Assembly: GCA_010279815.1 (NCBI GenBank)
Contig: QEOQ01000092.1
Span: forward strand, 944,299 to 1,008,298
Length of the DNA stretch: 64,000 bases
Source: Brachionus plicatilis
Lineage: Eukaryota; Rotifera; Eurotatoria; Ploima; Brachionidae
Direction: 5' to 3'
Shown: in pieces, positions 37,901 to 51,764 of the stretch
How positions within the stretch are numbered: position 1 is the stretch's first letter
Layout: each line of letters begins with the position of its first letter
Program-made: the position numbers and the translations under genes
Notes under the pieces: generated by a model
What the model was told of the DNA's origin: nothing
The model's input: the letters and a program-made list of their open reading frames with translations, nothing else
Databases searched by the model: none

Positions 37901-39082
37901 TAAAAAATAAAAGAATAAATTTACAAAAAACTGGAATTCGAAAAAAAAATTCAACAAATAAACTTGACATTTAAAGTTTTGAAAAAATAAAAAAATTAAT
38001 CATAAACCTTAAGAAATTTTAATTTGAATAACCTTTGGAAAATAATTTACAGAAGCTTAATATTTTAATAAATGGTAATTAATAAATATTTACCTGAAAT
38101 TTTAGCTGTTCTTTTACGGTTAAAGTTGCAATGAATAAATCATCTTGTTGGACATAGCCAGATATTGAAGTAAGTGCTGCTCGGCTTTTGACCGGTGTTC
38201 CATTAATTTTCACCTCACCGGATATTTTTAAATTTCCTCTATTTCGAAAATTTAGAACATTCAAAAGAGTGGTTTTACCGGCACCACTAGCTCCCTTTAG
38301 AAAAAATGATGAATAAATTGTATTAACCAGACTTTTTTTTTTTAAATCACAAGTATTAGCTCAAGTCTAATAAAATTTTTTTTTACAAGTCAAGTCATAG
38401 CTTTGACTTACATTACTGATTTCACATGTGGATTTTACGTAAATTTACGAAAATTTACGTTCGTAAAATTACGTAATTTTACGTTCGTAAAATTATGAAT
38501 TATGAAAAAATGGCAAAATAATTTGTTCAAAATTATTTTGCCATTTTTTTGACCAAAGTAAATTTACGTAAATATACGAAAATTTACCTTATTTTACGTA
38601 ATGTTTAGTAAATTTACGTAAATTTACGTAAATTTACATAAAATCAGTACTGTAAATTTTTGTGACTTAGACTTAAAACTGTGACTAATAAACAAGTCTT
38701 GTATAAACTTAGCAGTTTAATTTACCATTATTGCCATCATCGAGCCAGACTTTGCGACTCCATTAACTTAAAAAAGATCAAATTATTTCAAAAATAATTT
38801 TCTAATTAAATAAACCATCATTGATAAGTTGTTTCCCAGGAACGTCTTTTTTACAGCAAAGTAGCTTTCCGATAATTGTGTCTTTGAAATTAGGCGTATG
38901 AACATTGATGTTCTCCCAAGATAGAGTAATAGGCTTATTATCATTATAAATCGACTTCAAGTCCACAACTGTAGTTTCATTGATTTGATCGGTTTCCAAG
39001 TTAATTTTGGTCTTTTAAAACAGAGATAATTTTTTTTATTTTAACTAGCTTAAATTATTACAGGTGTAACTTTTCTTTCCAT
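28937..39082 (-). CDS. ABCG half-transporter, White-like
   Basis: ATP-driven membrane exporter half-molecule, expected to dimerise; White-type members move pigment precursors or lipophilic molecules. Fifteen exons (-): 39082-39062, 39011-38816, 38766-38726, 38294-38094, 34802-34731, 34676-34575, 34527-34067, 34020-33915, 33855-33783, 29925-29867, 29815-29723, 29625-29490, 29411-29306, 29254-29086 and 29035-28937. The total is 1,935 nt, 644 aa, in frame throughout. Order is nucleotide-binding domain first, then six membrane segments, as in ABCG. Walker [10 protein letters not shown] is at 87-95, Q-loop QQDD about 135-138, signature ISGGERRR from 198, Walker [11 protein letters not shown] with DE at 222-223, and the H-loop is TIHQPSSE. 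The [11 protein letters not shown] block after the H-loop, [11 protein letters not shown], and the C-terminal [13 protein letters not shown] are family hallmarks. NPADYYIQ and GRKEE favour White/Scarlet-type over ABCG2. All catalytic motifs are intact despite transposon-filled introns. Confidence 0.9.
30077..30360. mobile_element. hAT-type MITE with perfect 8-bp duplication
   Basis: A 284-bp element with ends TAGTGTTGGGATCCG and the complement of TAGTGTTGGATGCAG. It is flanked by the perfect 8-bp repeat ATTACGTT at 30069-30076 and 30361-30368. The interior is rich in GGCCG/CCGCC words, unlike its surroundings. It has no coding capacity and sits in ABCG intron 9. Confidence 0.8.
30938..31317 (+). 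pseudogene. LINE reverse-transcriptase fragment with internal deletion
   Basis: The plus strand reads [20 protein letters not shown] in one frame and then, after a frame change near 31,100, [18 protein letters not shown] and [11 protein letters not shown] in another. These are non-LTR reverse-transcriptase motifs, FADD being the catalytic palm motif. The part that normally separates them (DFxKAFD and neighbours) is missing, so the copy is deleted and dead. It lies in ABCG intron 9, antisense to the host gene. Confidence 0.7.
31460..32995 (+). mobile_element. GC-rich LINE reverse transcriptase, frameshifted
   Basis: The reading runs from a pre-RT segment ([20 protein letters not shown]…, [21 protein letters not shown]), through fingers and palm ([32 protein letters not shown], then [49 protein letters not shown]), to the thumb ([36 protein letters not shown]). 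Two single-base frameshifts, near 31,738 and near 32,025, break it, and homology stops abruptly around 32,960. The catalytic YADD is intact. Base composition is near 50% G+C, far above its flanks, so insertion was probably recent or from a compositionally different lineage. Endonuclease and 5' end are missing. Confidence 0.85.
34803..36690. other. ABCG intron 4, left half, no gene
   Basis: AT-rich intron sequence with short tandem TTTTAGTTTTAG and TTTTATGTTTTATG stretches near 36,030-36,090. No coding or structural element recognised. Confidence 0.45.
36700..37705. repeat. Dispersed inverted-repeat element, copy 2
   Basis: Same orientation as the copy at 27,550-28,470. The shared blocks are 36,780-36,905 (contains GCATTTTTTGTAAGATTAAA) and the right terminus at 37,620-37,705 (GGTTGGATTTGGGCTTTACT…TTACGGTA). 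The left end is diverged or lost. It lies in ABCG intron 4. Confidence 0.6.
38328..38700. mobile_element. hAT-type MITE with nested ACGTAA MITE
   Basis: Begins CAGACTTTTTTTTTTTTAAA and ends in the complement of AAGACTTGTT, the terminus shared with 13,764-14,033. It is flanked by GTATTAAC (38320-38327) and GTATAAAC (38701-38708), a 7/8 match. A second inverted-repeat element rich in ACGTAAATTT (about 38,408-38,656, ends TTACATTACTGATTT and AAATCAGTACTGTAA) is inserted in it. It lies in ABCG intron 3. Confidence 0.65.
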
Positions 39083-39444
39083 TTTTGAGATTTAAACTTT
39101 TTGAATTAATTTTTACTTAACGTTTTATATAAACCTTTTTATTATTTATGTAAGAAATGGCATTAAATAATACATTCATGGGAAATACTCAGTCACTATT
39201 ATAAAATTACTTTCAAAGCGTTATGTTCACGTTTTCGAGTGCAGGATTTGCATAAGTTTTCTAGAGTAGTTCCAAAAAAAATTAAAATATAAACTAGCTA
39301 TAAGACTGTAGACCATAATTTGGTGAGCAGCAATGATGAAACTTGTCAAAGTTGATTGTCAGACTTTTTCCACAAAGTCACTTCCGACAATTTTAACCAA
39401 ATGAAATAATTAATTTTTTATTTTAAATTAATTAAAGAGTTAGG
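39083..39444. other. 5' flank of ABCG gene
   Basis: Upstream of the ABCG ATG. One arm of an inverted repeat is at 39,344-39,386 (ACAAAGTCACTTCCGA; complement at 40,103-40,146). No promoter motif is identifiable. Confidence 0.4.
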
Positions 39445-41935
39445 TAAGCGGGGTTGAGCCCTGGTTTAGGGATTTGGGCATGTACTAGATTAGAGAACTA
39501 TTAATAAAATACTTAATTGAATAAGAATTGCCTAGATTCTTGTAAATTTATTTATAAAAAATCGGCAAAATGTAATTTATTGTACATTTTTATATTTTTA
39601 CATTTTTGAGAGAAAAAATAAAAATCTCAAAATAAAAAAACTTAAAAAAATTTTCATTAAGAAAAGTAATAATAAATTCGCAATTAATTAAAAGGGATTT
39701 TCTAAAAATTATCCTTGGTTTTTACATTTAAATTTTTCTAAAACTCCTTTTTAAGTAAATGCGAATTTATTATTACTTTTCTTGAATGAAAATTTTTTTA
39801 GATTTCTTGATTTTGAGATTTTTTTTTTCTCTCAAAAATGTAAAATTGTAAAAATATAAAAATGTACAATAAATTACATTTTTCCTGAAAAATCAGGGTA
39901 TTACGATAGTCGTGTCTGTTCTGTGAGTTTTTTTGAAAATAGTACTAGAATTTTTTTTAATTAATTGTGTTATTTCATTTGGTTAAAATTGATATTTGAT
40001 TTATCCTTCTTTTTTTCTTTTTTTTTATTTAAAATTAAAATTTTTCTTTTTTGCATTCACTTCTCTACGATGGAGGTTAATTCAATTAAATAAATAAATA
40101 TCGGAAGTGACTTTGTGGGAAAGGTCTGCCAGCCATCAAAGTTAGATGTATTAAATCTTTAATTATAAACATGTAAATTATTGGGTTTTAGTTCTGGAAA
40201 AAATTAAAAAAGTTTAATGACTGATGACTTATGAATATTTTTTTATTCTTTTTTCTAAATATTTACTAAAATTTGTTTTTTCATCAAACTTAAAATCGAA
40301 AAATATTTCAATCAATTTTTTTAATTGGAAAATAATTGTTGCAGAAGCAATTTTTATATTTTCGAGGAGCAAATTTTTTAATTTTTAGAAGAAAATAAAA
40401 GAAGCAGTTATTGTATTAATTAGGAGCAAAAATATTTTTTATTTGAATCAAAATTTAAAAAAAAATCAAATATGAAAAAAAGACCATTCTTTCAATTAAA
40501 CAATTAACTATTTAAGTATATTAATTTAGATTTTTGATTTTACACTGTCTTATTTAGCTGAATTTATTATTTATTATTATTCATATTTATTTTTTTGTGA
40601 TAAATTAGTGTTTATTAATGTTATCTGCAAATATTTTTCTTAATCTTTATCTATTTATAATACGCAGATATCGATAATTACGTAACCAGACGTAAATTTT
40701 GAAATAAATGAAATTATCAATTTTTCCTGTTTTTTCTATTTTTCTCGTAATTAAATGAAATTAAAAAGATAAATATAGTAATAATTTGAAAAAAAATTAA
40801 ATAAAGCATAAATATTAATAAAAAGTTTATTAATTGGATCTTTAATATTTGATCCATGACATCTGGAATTACACAAGAGGTTCGATTTTCTACAACCGCA
40901 TCTATTTGTAATACATTGAGATGTACAATTTTATCTTACAATTCTTTGACCACCACCAATTAATATTTCATTGACCGCTTGTCTAACGCTTTTGATCGAC
41001 TTGTCGGTTCTAATTTCTAGTTCAACTTGGTAATTTTTAACTAAATCAAAAGCGTTACGGGAAAATAAGTCCCAAAATACGCAAACTTGACGTGCAAGTT
41101 CTTAAAAAGTCTTTTTTTTTTTATATTTACGGTTGCATCAGTAAATGTCAAAGCTTACTTAGTAAAATTTGATAATAAGAAAAAATTGATATTTTTTTCA
41201 AGATTTATTAATGGATCAGTTTATTTAGATATTTATGTTTTATCAAAATTTACTATTATATATACAGAACTGATTTGACACGTGGATTTTACGTAAATTT
41301 ATGAAAATTAACGTAAATTTACGGTTACGTAAATTAATTTTGCCCAAAAAAATGGCAAAATAATTTTGAACAAATGTCTAAGCTTTTGACAGACCAAACA
41401 TTTGTGTATCCCTCTGACAGGTTTGCTGACTTGCAATTTTTTATAAACATTTGAATTTTCAATTAATTAATCAACTATGTTTTTTCTTTCTTATATCAGT
41501 TATGCAAATTTAGGAAAAAAAATTTTTTTTTAGTTAAAAAATAATAAATCGCCAAAAAAAATTACCTTTCTTTTATAACGAACTTTGATAAAAGATTTGT
41601 CACAATATATTTTTTAGATTTTACCAGGAAATTTCATTGATTAACCTAAACTTTATTTAATGGATGAATATTTTTATTATTTTTATATTTTTTTATTTTT
41701 TTGTACTTATAACTTTATTTTACGCAAATTCTTTCTGTACTTTTTGTACTTTTTCTAAAATTTAATTTATTTGGTCCTGTTCCTTTTTGTACTCTCTGTA
41801 CTTTCTATTCTTTTTCATATTTAAAATAAAAATTTTAATTAATTAATAGTTAAAATATTAACATTAATTTTTACTAATATTTTTCTAATCTATAATAGAC
41901 ACGAATCCCTAAACCAGGGCTCGGCCCCGGTCCCG
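39445..41935. mobile_element. Large decayed inverted-repeat DNA transposon
   Basis: Ends at 39,447-39,474 and about 41,901-41,933 are inverted copies sharing GAGCCCTGGTTTAGGGATT, giving an element of about 2.5 kb. Inside are further inverted pairs (39,553-39,690 against 39,755-39,890) and, on the minus strand at about 41,060-40,850, a degraded cysteine-rich coding stretch. Half of an ACGTAA MITE lies at 41,265-41,340. No intact transposase remains. Target duplication not resolved. Confidence 0.55.
40850..41060 (-). pseudogene. Cysteine-rich C-terminal relic of a transposon integrase
   Basis: The minus strand reads ALDLVKNYQVELEIRTDKSI, a stop, then CTSQCITNRCGCRKSNLLCN followed by SRCHG. The Cys pattern resembles the cysteine-rich tail found after the integrase core in some Ginger/KRBA2-like DNA transposons. 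The family comparison is from memory. No integrase core remains in the neighbourhood. Confidence 0.4.
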
Positions 41936-42538
41936 TTTAATTTTTTATGTAATAATTAAAATACTGATAAAGTACAAAAAGGAAAACGCTTTTTTAAAAG
42001 TTAAATATCCATGGTAAAATGAGATGAAATTAAAAATTTTTCAAATTTTTTTTTTAAACAAATAAAAAAATAAAAAGCAAATTTTTATCTTAATTTTTTG
42101 AGTTAAAAAATCAATAAAATTATTGAAAAAAAAACAAAATTTTCTTTTCCAAAATTGAAAAACTTTAATTTTCATAAATAATTCAAGAAAAAAAGAAACA
42201 AAATTTGTCTCCATTTTATTAAATAACATAATTTGCAGTGATGATTCAATGGTAATTTCAAACTGTAAGTGCATGCAAATTTAACAAAAAACTAGATTAT
42301 CATTTAGAAATACCACGACTATTAAGCCATATAATCAAAAACTAGATATGCATTCATAATAGACCCAATTGGTGGCAAAATTTTAAATCAACATCAAAGA
42401 TATAAAACATATCTAGCTTGAAAACTAGCTCTTGCCAAGACTCTCACTCGCATCACTATTATTTCACTTATGATCAAGTGATTTTAAATAGTTTAAAACA
42501 AAAAAAAAAAAAATTATTTTCTATTTAGACTTTAAAAA
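41936..42538. other. 5' flank of V-ATPase B gene
   Basis: AT-rich sequence. A poly-A/T tract followed by CTATTTAG (42,521-42,528) just before the ATG resembles a splice acceptor, so a 5' UTR intron is likely. No promoter element named. Confidence 0.4.
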
Positions 42539-45808
<3,270 letters not shown>

Positions 45809-46607
45809 ATTGACCAGAGAAAAAAAAATTTAATTTTTGTTTACGACCCTAATTTAAAAATGTTTGTCAATTAAATCAAAACTTAATAATTGTGTTTGCA
45901 TTTATGTTCTAGTTTTAAGTTTTTAGTCACGATAAATCACCCTCATATTTGATGCTATTTATTAATCAATTAATTTATTTATTATTTTTAGAGTTTTAAT
46001 TTGACTTTTATCTATGAAACCCGGAATTAAGTTGAAAGTAAAAATTGAAAAAAAATTTTTTAATTATTCAGAATAAATTAATATTAGTAGTAAATTTGTT
46101 AATCTTTCTTTGTTCCAATGCTCACTGCTCAGTCAATAGAAGACAAATAAAAAAAATGATACCAATAATTTTACAATTAAAAAACGAAAACTAATTAAAA
46201 ATTTCAAAAAAATTAAAAAATTCTCTTTAAAAACCAGAAGGAGAAAATATGGGATATTTTTTTCATTTAGTAATAAAACTGATTTTCTATTGATAATCTA
46301 TTAGTGTATTAATTCCAAAAAAATCTCAAAGAGGCATAGTAAAATAAAAAATTGAGTTTCATAGTTTCTAAAATTTTCCATTTTTAAAAATTTTATTAGA
46401 TAAAAAATTATTTTTTTTAACTAAATTAAATTAAAAACAAATAAATTTAATTTCAAAAATTATATTTTTTTTTAAATTTTTTATTTAAATAAAGGTACCG
46501 ATATTTTAAAAATTTACAATTAAATAATATGATTAGTCTTGATAGCATAATGAATTAATTAATTAAGTTAATTTTTTTAGTGATGTTTTTGATCTAATGT
46601 GATAATT
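45809..46607. other. Convergent 3' flanks, no gene
   Basis: Space between the stop codons of V-ATPase B (+) and INTS11 (-). AT-rich, with presumed 3' UTRs of both genes and nothing else recognised. Confidence 0.5.
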
Positions 46608-49600
46608 TTATTTCAGCTTTTCTTTTAACATCGAATAAACATAACTTCCGAGTTCTTCATCCTTAAAAATTTTTTAAATTAAAAAATTAAAGCAATATTT
46701 TAATTTCAAAAAATGATAAAAATAGAAAATTTACCTCAAGGTTCCATGATATTACAATACCGAAATGATCTGGCAATAATCCGTCTTTGACCGGCTTATT
46801 AGCAATGTACAAGTCTTTCTTTACTTCAACTTCTACATTTTCAATTAACAATTTTAAATCGTCAACTAATTCAATTTCAAGATCATCCAATTCTCTAAAA
46901 AATTTTGTCAATTATTCTATTAAAAATTAGTTAGATAATTTTTTACTTCAGCAAAATTTCATTAATAGTGTTCAAAATTCCCTTATTGTTCTGATCGGTT
47001 AAAATTTGATATTTTAGTTTGAGAATAGAATTAAATTTAATTTGTTGTGATACAAGACCAAGTTGATTGATGGCCTCTTTCGGATGCACTACTTTAATAC
47101 ACTTAATAAATCCATTTATAAAAAAATAATTGTTTTAAATAATTTAGCAGTACATTCTGGTCCAAAAGAAGAACTCCATGTAACGATTTTTGTTTTTTCA
47201 ATGGTTTATCATCAAATAAAGAATCAAAATTAACTTAGAAAAATATTAAAATTCATTTCAAAACAATAATTAAAAAATATTACAAGTTGATCGTTCTTTT
47301 TTCAATAATTCTACTGAAATGCTCGCCTGAACTATCGGCTTGGTTTTTATGGTTATTGATTCACCATTTGCTGGCTTAAAGCAATCGATTCCTTGTATTA
47401 AAAACAAAAAATTAGATAGGAAATAAAAAAAAAATAGAAATTCGAAAATTAAAAAATAATTATTTTTTTTTAATTAAAAATTTATAACAAAAAAAAATAG
47501 AAGAATATAAATTTTTTTAATTTTTTAATTTTTTAATTTAAAATTTAGTTTATTAAAAAAAATTTCAAGTTATTCTCGAAATCCTTGATTAAAAAAATTT
47601 TAAAAATTGACAAAAGCCTTAAGTTCAAAACATGCTTCATTAATTAATAAAAAATGAAAAATTACCAAATTCTTTAACTATCTGATCTTTTAGAAAGTCC
47701 ATTTTGACATTTTCACCATGTACTAGAACAACATTTTTCGGTTCACAATTTCGAATTAACTGCATGATACCCTTGGCATCAGCATGAGCACTAAAAGACA
47801 TGTATTCAACAGATAATTTAACATCAACCTTGAAAATAAATTTTTTAAAAAATTTAATTTTTACATAAATTTTTTTTAATTACAAATTGCTTATTTTCAA
47901 ATTCAATTCTTTTTTGTCCATTTAGAATTTTGTGTCCGACCGTGCCAGCGACACAATATCCTGGTATGATCACCATGTTCTGTTCGAAGGGAGCCCATTT
48001 TTTGAACACTTGCAAAGATTGGCCTGCATGAAGCATGCCCGGAGTAGCAAAGACAACCATTGGACCAGGTCGATCGGCATAGCTCCGATCAAAAGGCTTT
48101 ATGTGCTTATACTCAAACATATTTCTTTCCACAAAAGTTTTTTTTATTTTTTGACTAGTCCACGTGATAAATAGTTGATAATAATTGTTAGCTTTTTCTG
48201 TCAGTCCGAGAGAAAAATAAATTGGATACTGTAGCTGCATTCTTTCCCAATAAGTTTCCAAAAGAATGCAAAGCTCTTGAGCTCTTCCAAGAGCAAATAC
48301 TGGTATGAGAACTTTTCCGCCTTTGTCTAGGCAAGTGTGTATTTTTTTGATAAAATCTCTTTCTCTGCATCGCTTCGAGTCGCGAATAGTAGTGGCATAA
48401 GTTGACTCGGTGATTAGGATATCAGGACGGCATTTGTCGATCCAAGCAGCGCCTAAATGTCGATCAGGTGTCATGTTGTAATCACCAGTGTACACAAACG
48501 ACTGCTGGCCTACTCTCACTTCAAACATAGCAGCTCCAAGAACATGTCCCGCGTAGTAGGCCTTGATCGTCATCTCCTCATCTACTTGCACCACTTCATG
48601 CAAATTGACAGTTCGCACTTTTTTCATGCAAGCTTTAATGTCCTCGGCTTTGAAAAAATTCTGTACTGCAAATTTATCTACCGTAATTTTGCGGTAATCT
48701 TCCTTTAATAATTTTTTTATTAAAAAAATTCTGAATTTTTATTCTGAAATACCAAAAGAATTGGACAGATTGATTTTGTTGGAGTGGTCATGAACACAGG
48801 GCCGTCGAAGCCGACCACTTCTGTTAAATAAGGCAGAGCACCACAGTGATCTAAGTGAAAATGACTGATGATAACACAATCCAAATAGGGCGTTACTGGA
48901 CCTTCTTTGCTGATGTAAGAAAAGTCCGGAAATCTTCGCTTAAAAATAAAGTTTAAATTTGAAAAAAATTTTGATATTTAAAATAATGTATAATAAATTT
49001 TCTATTTTTTTAATTAAACTTGGCTAATCTAATATTTTTTAATAAATTAATTTTAACTTTATTTTTGTAAATTAGTTAATTTTATCAATGAAAAATTAGA
49101 TTTTAACAAAAAATTCTCTAGTCAAATATTTGGTTTTAACATACTTGTCAAATCTTAAGGTAAAATCTTCAAAAGTCTGCAAAAAATTATCCACTTAAAA
49201 TAGCATCATTTCGATGGTGTGCATTCTGCTTTTGCATCTGTGCATTTTGATAGTGCAGAGTTTATTTTTTTATTGAACATAGTATGTCATATCCAAAAAT
49301 GTTCCTCTGAATTATTTCTATTAAGAATTAACAATATATTTAATAGTTTTATTTAATAGATTGATTTGATCATTTTGAGAATTAAAAAAATTGATCATAA
49401 ACTTCAATTTTGAATATATTATTTATAACCCTTTTGTAAACTAAAAAAAAAAACATTTAAAATAAATTTCAAAATATTTTCTAATTTCAATTAACAGACT
49501 AGTGCCTTTATCTTTTAGACTGATTAAAACTTCATTTATTTAAATTGTTTATAAAAATACTCATTTAAAATTTTAAATTATATTTAAATAAAAAAAAAAT

Positions 49601-51331
49601 TGAATTATATTAAATTTCATTTTAGTTCATGAGATAAAAATGGATAAAAAAATTAGCCTTGATGAGTTAAAATCTCACATAAATGAGTACCTGTTTCATA
49701 TGCATTATTTCAATTAAGAAATAATAATTTGTTTAATAGAATTAGTTTGATTTGATCATTTTGGGCATCAAAAATTGATCATAAACTTCAAATTGCCAGA
49801 TGGAAAGATTTTTTATTAACAGAAAATTTTAAATTGATTAAAATAATTCTATTCTTCGATTTAAGTAAAATTAAGGTTGTCTTTCTTTTGCAAAAAGCAA
49901 ATGTTTTAGAATTTCTTGGTATTTTTTGCTGTAAAGTATATTTTTAAAAAAATCTAAAATTTGTATTTTCCTACTTGCTTTTAAAAGGCATTTTATAAAA
50001 AACATTAAATCACACGGAAGAAACTTCATTGATAAAAAATATTTAAAATAAATTTATTCCCAAATCAATGCATATTTCAAATAGAAGTTATTTTATCTTA
50101 AATCTAACTAAAATTCATTTTATTATTACTAATTTCTGATGTCGAGATGTCACCATACAAAAAAAATTTTTTAAATTAGCAATTTGAAGTTTATGATAAA
50201 TTCAAAATATCATTTCAATTAAAAGAGTTTATCTTTATATATTAAAATTAATCTTTAAATTTATTTAAATAATTTTAATGTAACATGTTTTTCATGTTAT
50301 ATAGATTTAAAAAATAAAATAAATTTTTGATTTCAAAAATATTTGTAGGAAAGATCGATCTTTTCATTTTAATCCTTATTTGGAATTTAATATCTGAAAT
50401 TCATTTATAAATTTAATTTTAAATTTAAATGCTAGGTACAAATACTTTAAAAAAATGATTAAAAAAACTCTACAAAAAATCAGTAAATAAATTTTAAATT
50501 TTAAAAATATATTTTATCAATATGTTGAGAAATTAGTTTTTTTCAAATTATTTTATTTTTAAAATCTACATTGCATGTAAAGCATGTTACATTAAAATTA
50601 TTTAAATAAATTTTTAAGATTAATTTTAATATTTAAAGTTAAACTCTTTGTATTGAAATGACATTTTGAATTGATCATCAACTTCAAGATGCCTTAAAAT
50701 TGATTAATAGCTTACTAATCTAAAAAAACAATGCAGACTTTTTATAGAAATTTCAATAGTTTTTTAAATAATTATTTTCAAAGAAGAGATACTGAAATTC
50801 TTAAGACCATTCTTTAAAGATTCCAAAAAAACGTCCGTAAACCTTCAAAAAAATCTTATAAGAATCTTTAAAAAATTTTCAAAATTTTTTGACTGAGTAT
50901 TTTTGATAAAAAAATGATTATTAAGATATATCAATAAGTTTTAAATAAAAAAAATTTGACTGATGTTCAAATCTTGGTGAAAAATATGCATTTTAGTCAA
51001 TGTGTATCTTTTCTAAATTAAGCAAGAATTACATTCCCATGTAGTTTTTTTAAAAGATTTTTAGTGACCAGGTATACTTAAAATTTAAAAATTCTATAAG
51101 TCCAGACATTAAAAATATGAATTGTGTATTAAATTAAAAAAAAATACGTCATCATTAAATCCCATATGCATTCCACAGTCAAGCATTATATTTTTTCCAC
51201 CAATGGACACTAATATACAACTTCTACCAACATCTAAAAACGTCAAAAATTGAAATAATTTTGAAGTTGAATCATCAATATTTATATCAACCTTGTCCAG
51301 CTCCGAGGGGTACAACCTTAATTTCACTCAT
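46608..51331 (-). CDS. INTS11: Integrator complex subunit 11 (RNA endonuclease)
   Basis: Metallo-beta-lactamase/beta-CASP endonuclease of the Integrator complex, which cleaves snRNA and other nascent transcripts in the nucleus; a CPSF73 paralogue. Ten exons (-): 51331-51292, 51233-51148, 48938-48753, 48702-47884, 47828-47666, 47391-47284, 47233-47154, 47101-46947, 46894-46735 and 46661-46608. The joined frame is 617 codons, 616 aa. The start gives [13 protein letters not shown], and exon 2 gives [15 protein letters not shown]. The catalytic HFHLDH is at residues 68-73. Further active-site context is [37 protein letters not shown] and [36 protein letters not shown] distinguishes INTS11 from CPSF73. 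Exons 6-10 encode the C-terminal region that binds INTS9 and are less conserved, so those joins are slightly less sure. Intron 2 (2.2 kb) holds an inverted copy of part of the neighbouring USP47 gene. Confidence 0.93.
49137..49692 (+). repeat. Inverted copy of a USP47 intron/exon segment
   Basis: About 550 bp nearly identical, in opposite orientation, to 52,626-53,173. It includes the USP47 splice acceptor (TTTTAG), the start of the penultimate USP47 exon and its first 25 or so codons, up to AATGAGTACCT, where homology ends. Here it sits on the plus strand within INTS11 intron 2, antisense to INTS11, and the coding part runs into a stop soon after. A gene fragment, not a gene. Confidence 0.85.
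50178..50694. repeat. AGGCAA/GATCA inverted-repeat element, second copy
   Basis: Ends are GCAATTTGAAGTTTATGAT and the complement AATTGATCATCAACTTCAAG-ATGCC. Size and ends match the element at 44,637-45,153. It lies in INTS11 intron 2. Outlying single ends also occur at 49,738-49,800 and 53,236-53,295. Confidence 0.5.
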
Positions 51332-51764
51332 CTTTTGAAAGCTAAAATTATTTTAATGTACGAAACTTCACCGGGCCAAAATCACGTGGCATTTTTTTTT
51401 ACCAAATAAAATATTTTTTTCTTTCATAAATTTTATTCAAATCATAGTTTCATTAAAAAATTTTTTTACAAATTTTAACAAGTAAATAGTTTCCATCACA
51501 AAATTTGGGCTGATTTACTGAGGCTCGTTAAAAACTTGATCTACAAACAAATAAATTAGACGGGCTATTTTTCTTTATAGAATCTTAAAAATCTAATAAA
51601 TTTTTTTGTTGAAAAAAAAATCTTTTTTTAAAAAAAAGACATTTCACGAATTTTCCACATGAATGCGAATTCCTATTTCTTTTTTGCTAAATGAATAGGT
51701 CGGCGTAGGTCGGGATCTTAAAAAAAAATTCATAAATTTATTTATTTTTCTAATTTGACCAATT
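51332..51764. other. Spacer between INTS11 and USP47
   Basis: 433 bp separating the INTS11 start from the USP47 stop, both on the minus strand. It must hold the INTS11 promoter and USP47 3' UTR; no site can be named. Confidence 0.45.
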
